This document shows positions 14,944 to 17,823 of a stretch of 17,823 bases of DNA, one piece after another. Position numbers and translations under genes: made by a program. The notes beneath the pieces are model-generated. The model ran no database searches and was not told the origin of the DNA. It saw only the letters and a list, made by a program, of their open reading frames with translations. Origin of the DNA: an uncultured Eubacteriales bacterium (GTDB taxonomy: Bacteria; Bacillota; Clostridia; Lachnospirales; Lachnospiraceae); NCBI GenBank assembly GCA_900548855.1, contig URMF01000058.1, positions 1 through 17,823 on the forward strand. Reading direction: 5' to 3'. Positions within the stretch are counted from its first letter, which is position 1. Each line of letters starts with the position of its first letter.

Positions 14944-15954
14944 ATGGAAAACGGCAGAGCGTTACAGGCAGAGGAGATGCTGGAACAGATTTTTTATTAT
15001 ATGAATCAATTAGTAGATGAAAAGGACTTTACAGCTACTGTTATATTACTGACGAATCTTGGCAGAACACTTGTAAATTCAGAACGTGCATCATTTTGGT
15101 ATTGGGATAGGAATAAGCATCAATATTGGACATTGGCAGCATCTGACAGTGAACGGATAATTGTGCCGGAGGGAACAGGAATTGTGGGAGCATCTATTGT
15201 GAACAAAGAAACGATTGTTATGAATCATCCATATGAAGACGATCGCTTTAATCCACAGGTAGACAAAGATACAGGTTATGTAACAAAGTCTATTCTCTGT
15301 ATGCCGGTAACAAATGCCAGAGGAGAAGTGATAGGTGCGTATCAGGCGATTAATAAATATGGAGATAATGGGAACAGCGTATTTAATGAGCAGGATGTGA
15401 GACACTTAACAATGGCAGCTGCATTTTGCGGTAAGACGTTGGAATCGCAAATGTTATATAAGGAAGCACATGAGGATCCATTGACAGGATTAAAAAATCG
15501 CAGGGGATTTTATTCTTATTTTAGTGATTTTGTTCAGCCAATAATAGAACAGAAAAAGTTTTCTGTTGTTATATGCGATATTGATTTTTTTAAGAAAGTA
15601 AATGATTCCTATGGACACAATGCAGGCGATGCAGTGCTGGTACATATTGCTGAATCGTTAAAATGTAGTGTGGCAGGCAGTGGTGAGGTAGTCCGATGGG
15701 GTGGTGAGGAATTTGTACTACTGTTTACGGATTGCGATGAGGAAATGGCTGCCAGACGAACAGAAGGGATACGAAAGAGGATAGAGGATAGTACCTGTGA
15801 ATTTGACGGACAGCAGATTAAGGTTACAATGTCCTTTGGAGTAAAAGGGCTTGATAATGGTCAATCATTAGATGAAGCTGTCGAATGTGCAGATGCAAGA
15901 TTGTATCAGGCAAAGACATCAGGACGCAACCGTGTAGTTTTCCAGGGTGCATAA
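14944..15954 (+). CDS. GAF-GGDEF diguanylate cyclase
   Basis: A 336-residue soluble protein begun at the ATG at 14944 with GGAGG seven bases upstream; the open frame extends to 14866 but lacks a site there. Residues 20-170 form a GAF domain, with 'GTGIVGASIVNKETIVMNHPYEDDRFNPQVD' in the middle and 'QAINKYGDNGNSVFNEQD' near its end. Asn137-Lys138, Phe147 and Asp151 match most of the NK-F-D signature of cyclic-nucleotide-binding GAF domains, with Val in place of the final Glu. Residues 173-335 form a GGDEF domain with 'DPLTGLKNRRGF', metal ligand Asp212 in 'CDIDFFKKVNDSYGH' and an intact active motif 'GGEEF' (253-257), so c-di-GMP synthesis is expected. The RxxD product-inhibition site upstream of GGEEF is absent (positions read A-G-S-G). 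No membrane segment is seen. It belongs to the same gene row as the TIR and class III cyclase genes. Confidence 0.92.
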   Translation: MENGRALQAEEMLEQIFYYMNQLVDEKDFTATVILLTNLGRTLVNSERASFWYWDRNKHQYWTLAASDSERIIVPEGTGIVGASIVNKETIVMNHPYEDDRFNPQVDKDTGYVTKSILCMPVTNARGEVIGAYQAINKYGDNGNSVFNEQDVRHLTMAAAFCGKTLESQMLYKEAHEDPLTGLKNRRGFYSYFSDFVQPIIEQKKFSVVICDIDFFKKVNDSYGHNAGDAVLVHIAESLKCSVAGSGEVVRWGGEEFVLLFTDCDEEMAARRTEGIRKRIEDSTCEFDGQQIKVTMSFGVKGLDNGQSLDEAVECADARLYQAKTSGRNRVVFQGA

Positions 15955-16020
15955 GTAGGAAAAGCTTCTATAAATTTTGTACGAAAGTAAACTTATAGGT
16001 ATAGGTTGGGAGGGAACGGT

Positions 16021-16974
16021 ATGGCGAATAAGGACACCGTTTTTATTAGTTATTGTTCAAAGGATATAAAATTTGTTGACCAGATTGTAGAAGAACTGGA
16101 AAAGATGGGAGTACCCTATTGGAAAGCACCGGAAATGATACCGGCTGGCTCCAGTTATGCAAGAGAAATACCGCAGGCAATTCAGAACTGTAGCGTATTT
16201 TTACTGGTGCTGTCTCCAACCTCACAGTCATCTATATGGGTAGAGAAGGAAACTGACAGTGCAATTTGTAACCGGAAGATTATTATTCCATTTCAGATTC
16301 AGGAAATGATATTAAATGACACGTTTCGCTTTTATTTAAATAATGTACAGATGATATCCTATTTTGAAAATTCTAAGAGAGCATTTATAGATTTAAAAAG
16401 ACAGCTTGAACAGCTGATGCCTCAGATTTTTGAGGAACAGGATGAGAGGACAGGCAGGATAGAAAGGGAGATACTGCAAAAGGAGAAGGGAGAAAGGCAG
16501 ATTGAACCGATACAAAGTGATAAGGAGGCACGGGAAAAGGTACTAAGTATGGAATCAGTTCTTTTAGGAAACAAAAAACGCAGAAATGCGAATGCATTCC
16601 GAATGAACCGTATTCCATTGGCGTGTCAGTATTGTGGATGTAAAGTTCTGAAAAATATAACAATGGGAACTTTTCGCTGTGAGCGTTGTGGCAAGGATAA
16701 TTATGATGATTTTCAGACCATCCGTAATTATCTGGAGCAGGCAGGTGCAGCATCTGCACTTGTGATTGAACGGGATACAGGGGTGCCAAGAAGGATTATA
16801 GAGTATTTTTTCAGGGATGAATATCTGGAAATACCAAAGAATTCACCGGTACGTGTGCCATGTGAATGTTGCGGAGCTCCAATCAGGACAGGAGTTTTAT
16901 GCGATAACTGTAAGGAGAATTCTAAGAAAAAGTATAATGGGGAGCGGAAAGATTCATGGCATTCACTTTGGTAA
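16021..16974 (+). CDS. TIR-domain protein fused to YvyF-like double zinc-ribbon domain
   Basis: A 317-residue protein begun at the ATG at 16021, with GGGAGGG six bases upstream; a TTG at 16006 overlaps that site. Residues 5-130 are a TIR domain: 'DTVFISYCSKD', 'YWKAPEMIPAGSSYAREIPQAI', 'SVFLLVLSPTSQSS' and 'IWVEKETDSAI'. Glu77 of the W-V-x-x-E motif occupies the catalytic position of NAD-cleaving TIR enzymes. A charged linker (about 131-195) leads to a zinc ribbon (Cys202, 205, 220, 223), a helical part 'YLEQAGAASALVIERDTGVPRRIIEYFF' and a second Cys set (281, 284, 294, 297) in 'PCECCGAPIRTGVLCDNC'. That order matches the Bacillota flagellar-region protein YvyF (TIGR03826). Bacterial TIR proteins commonly act as NADases in phage defence. 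The activator here is unknown. It sits 66 bases after the GGDEF gene. Confidence 0.88.
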   Translation: MANKDTVFISYCSKDIKFVDQIVEELEKMGVPYWKAPEMIPAGSSYAREIPQAIQNCSVFLLVLSPTSQSSIWVEKETDSAICNRKIIIPFQIQEMILNDTFRFYLNNVQMISYFENSKRAFIDLKRQLEQLMPQIFEEQDERTGRIEREILQKEKGERQIEPIQSDKEAREKVLSMESVLLGNKKRRNANAFRMNRIPLACQYCGCKVLKNITMGTFRCERCGKDNYDDFQTIRNYLEQAGAASALVIERDTGVPRRIIEYFFRDEYLEIPKNSPVRVPCECCGAPIRTGVLCDNCKENSKKKYNGERKDSWHSLW

Positions 16975-17011
16975 AATGACAGTATAAATAAAATAATCCG
17001 GGGTAAATATT

Positions 17012-17823
17012 ATGGAAAAAGTAATCTGGGTGATTGGCAGTGACAGAAAAGAAATGCTGGAGGCACAAAGAAGAATTAATTCGACGGGAAGTATGCGTGC
17101 ACTTTGCCTGTTGACATTTTCTGCCCTGCAAAGGGCAGTAGAAACACAAAATGCAGAAGGTTTATCAAGAATCAGCTCTCCGTCCTTGATAATCATGGAT
17201 TATCAGACAGCAGTGGGGGAAGATTTTTTGTCAATATCTTATCTAAAAAAACAGCAGGCCTTTGCTGGCGTGCCTTTATTTTTTATGATAGAAGAGAGAA
17301 GTCAGGAATTAGATGAACAATGTTTTGCCAGAGGAGCTATGGTTGTTTTGCTGAAGCCTTTTTCTAAATCTGATATCCTGCGTGTAGAGAGAATGGCATG
17401 GCAGTATGAGGTAACAAGGAATTATGAAAAAGTATTACAAAAACAGGCGGGAGATTTGCATGCTGCAAGAGAAATTATAAGTTTAAATCAAAAGCTGGAG
17501 TCTAGAAATAAGTTGCTTCATCAGGTGTTTGGAAGGTATTTTTCGGACAAGGTTCTAGAGCTGATTTTGGAGCATCCTGAAGGTGCCGTTATTGGTGGAG
17601 AAAAAAAGGAACTTACGGTCATGATATCAGATTTAAGAGGATTTACTTCTATTTCTGAGGACTTAGAACCGGAGTCTGTGATAAAACTGTTGAACTTTTA
17701 TTTCGGAAAAATGGTTGAAGTTATTACAGGTTACAGAGGAACTGTCATTGAATTTTTGGGTGATGGTATACTGGCTGTATTTGGTGCGCCGCTGGTATCT
17801 GAAGAACAGACGGCAGATGCGGT
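17012..17823 (+). CDS. receiver-like domain plus class III nucleotide cyclase (3' end outside window)
   Basis: An open frame from the ATG at 17012 to the window end gives 270 residues, cut inside the cyclase domain. Residues 3-125 look like a response-regulator receiver: Asp11, Asp63 in 'LIIMDYQ' and Lys115 in 'LLKPFS'. The second N-terminal acidic residue and the usual Thr/Ser after 'VPLFF' are missing, so it may not be phosphorylated. A helical linker (about 135-170) leads to 'VFGRYFSDKVLELIL' and a class III cyclase domain: 'GGEKKELTVMISDLRGFTSISE' (metal Asp207) and 'GTVIEFLGDGILAVFGAP' (metal Asp251). At the substrate-selecting position where adenylate cyclases have Lys there is Glu247. 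The product (cAMP, cGMP or another cNMP) therefore cannot be assumed. The ribosome site is weak (GGGG). The gene follows the TIR gene by 37 bases. Confidence 0.9.
   Translation, partial: MEKVIWVIGSDRKEMLEAQRRINSTGSMRALCLLTFSALQRAVETQNAEGLSRISSPSLIIMDYQTAVGEDFLSISYLKKQQAFAGVPLFFMIEERSQELDEQCFARGAMVVLLKPFSKSDILRVERMAWQYEVTRNYEKVLQKQAGDLHAAREIISLNQKLESRNKLLHQVFGRYFSDKVLELILEHPEGAVIGGEKKELTVMISDLRGFTSISEDLEPESVIKLLNFYFGKMVEVITGYRGTVIEFLGDGILAVFGAPLVSEEQTADA

Noticed and set aside
15955..16020. Promoter TTGTAC-N17-TATAGG before the TIR gene
   Set aside because: Both boxes are weak and the start would fall almost at the ribosome site; read-through from the upstream gene is as likely.
16021..17823. 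Reading the TIR gene and the cyclase gene as a canonical Pycsar or TIR-STING defence pair
   Set aside because: The TIR protein has no cyclic-nucleotide-binding or STING domain, and the cyclase carries a receiver-like domain; similarity to those systems is only at the level of enzyme classes.

Overview
The window looks like chromosome from a Gram-positive, low-to-mid-GC anaerobe of the class Clostridia, most likely family Lachnospiraceae. The reasons are strong GGAGG-type ribosome binding sites before almost every gene, Bacillota-type vegetative promoters with 17-base spacers, a YacP/Rae1-type nuclease fused to a TetM-like translation factor, and DUF1700 and DUF5684 membrane proteins. The family assignment is inference from gene style, not a database match. 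I see no tRNA, rRNA, CRISPR array, intact insertion sequence or origin.

Layout. 2-937 is the 3' end of a fusion protein joining an EF-G/TetM-like C-terminal domain to a Rae1-type NYN endonuclease. A minus-strand operon follows, transcribed 4846 to 946: MoxR ATPase, DUF58 protein, a DUF4129-like membrane protein and the nucleotide pyrophosphatase Maf, with overlapping or nearly overlapping genes. A divergent promoter region at about 4847-5038 also serves a plus-strand pair, an exported transglutaminase-like protein and a DUF1700 membrane protein. A DUF5684 membrane protein with its own promoter and terminator and a YebC-family translation factor follow. From 8342 to 13632 there is a self-contained sensory/transport module: promoter, 20-codon leader ORF, OmpR-type response regulator, short-loop histidine kinase, ABC ATPase, two-repeat FtsX permease and terminator.

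Between 13577 and 14089 lies a gene-poor stretch with gene-fragment-like ORFs and two good promoters, one carrying a perfect dyad. Downstream is the most unusual part: a TIM-barrel sugar isomerase-like protein, a GAF-GGDEF diguanylate cyclase, a TIR protein fused to a zinc-ribbon domain resembling the flagellar-region protein YvyF, and a receiver-like/class III nucleotide cyclase cut by the window end. All four face the same way and the gaps are short.

How it may work together. The moxR-DUF58-transglutaminase neighbourhood is a conserved but poorly understood cell-envelope set. The two-component/ABC module has the form of cell-envelope stress or antimicrobial-peptide response loci. The last four genes combine two nucleotide-second-messenger synthases with a potential NAD-cleaving TIR enzyme. 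The GAF domain of the diguanylate cyclase carries most of the NK-F-D signature of cyclic-nucleotide-binding GAF domains, so the class III cyclase product could feed into c-di-GMP synthesis. That circuit is a hypothesis. It matches none of the described TIR-based defence architectures (Thoeris, TIR-STING CBASS, Pycsar) that I can recognise, and it is my main candidate for an undescribed system.
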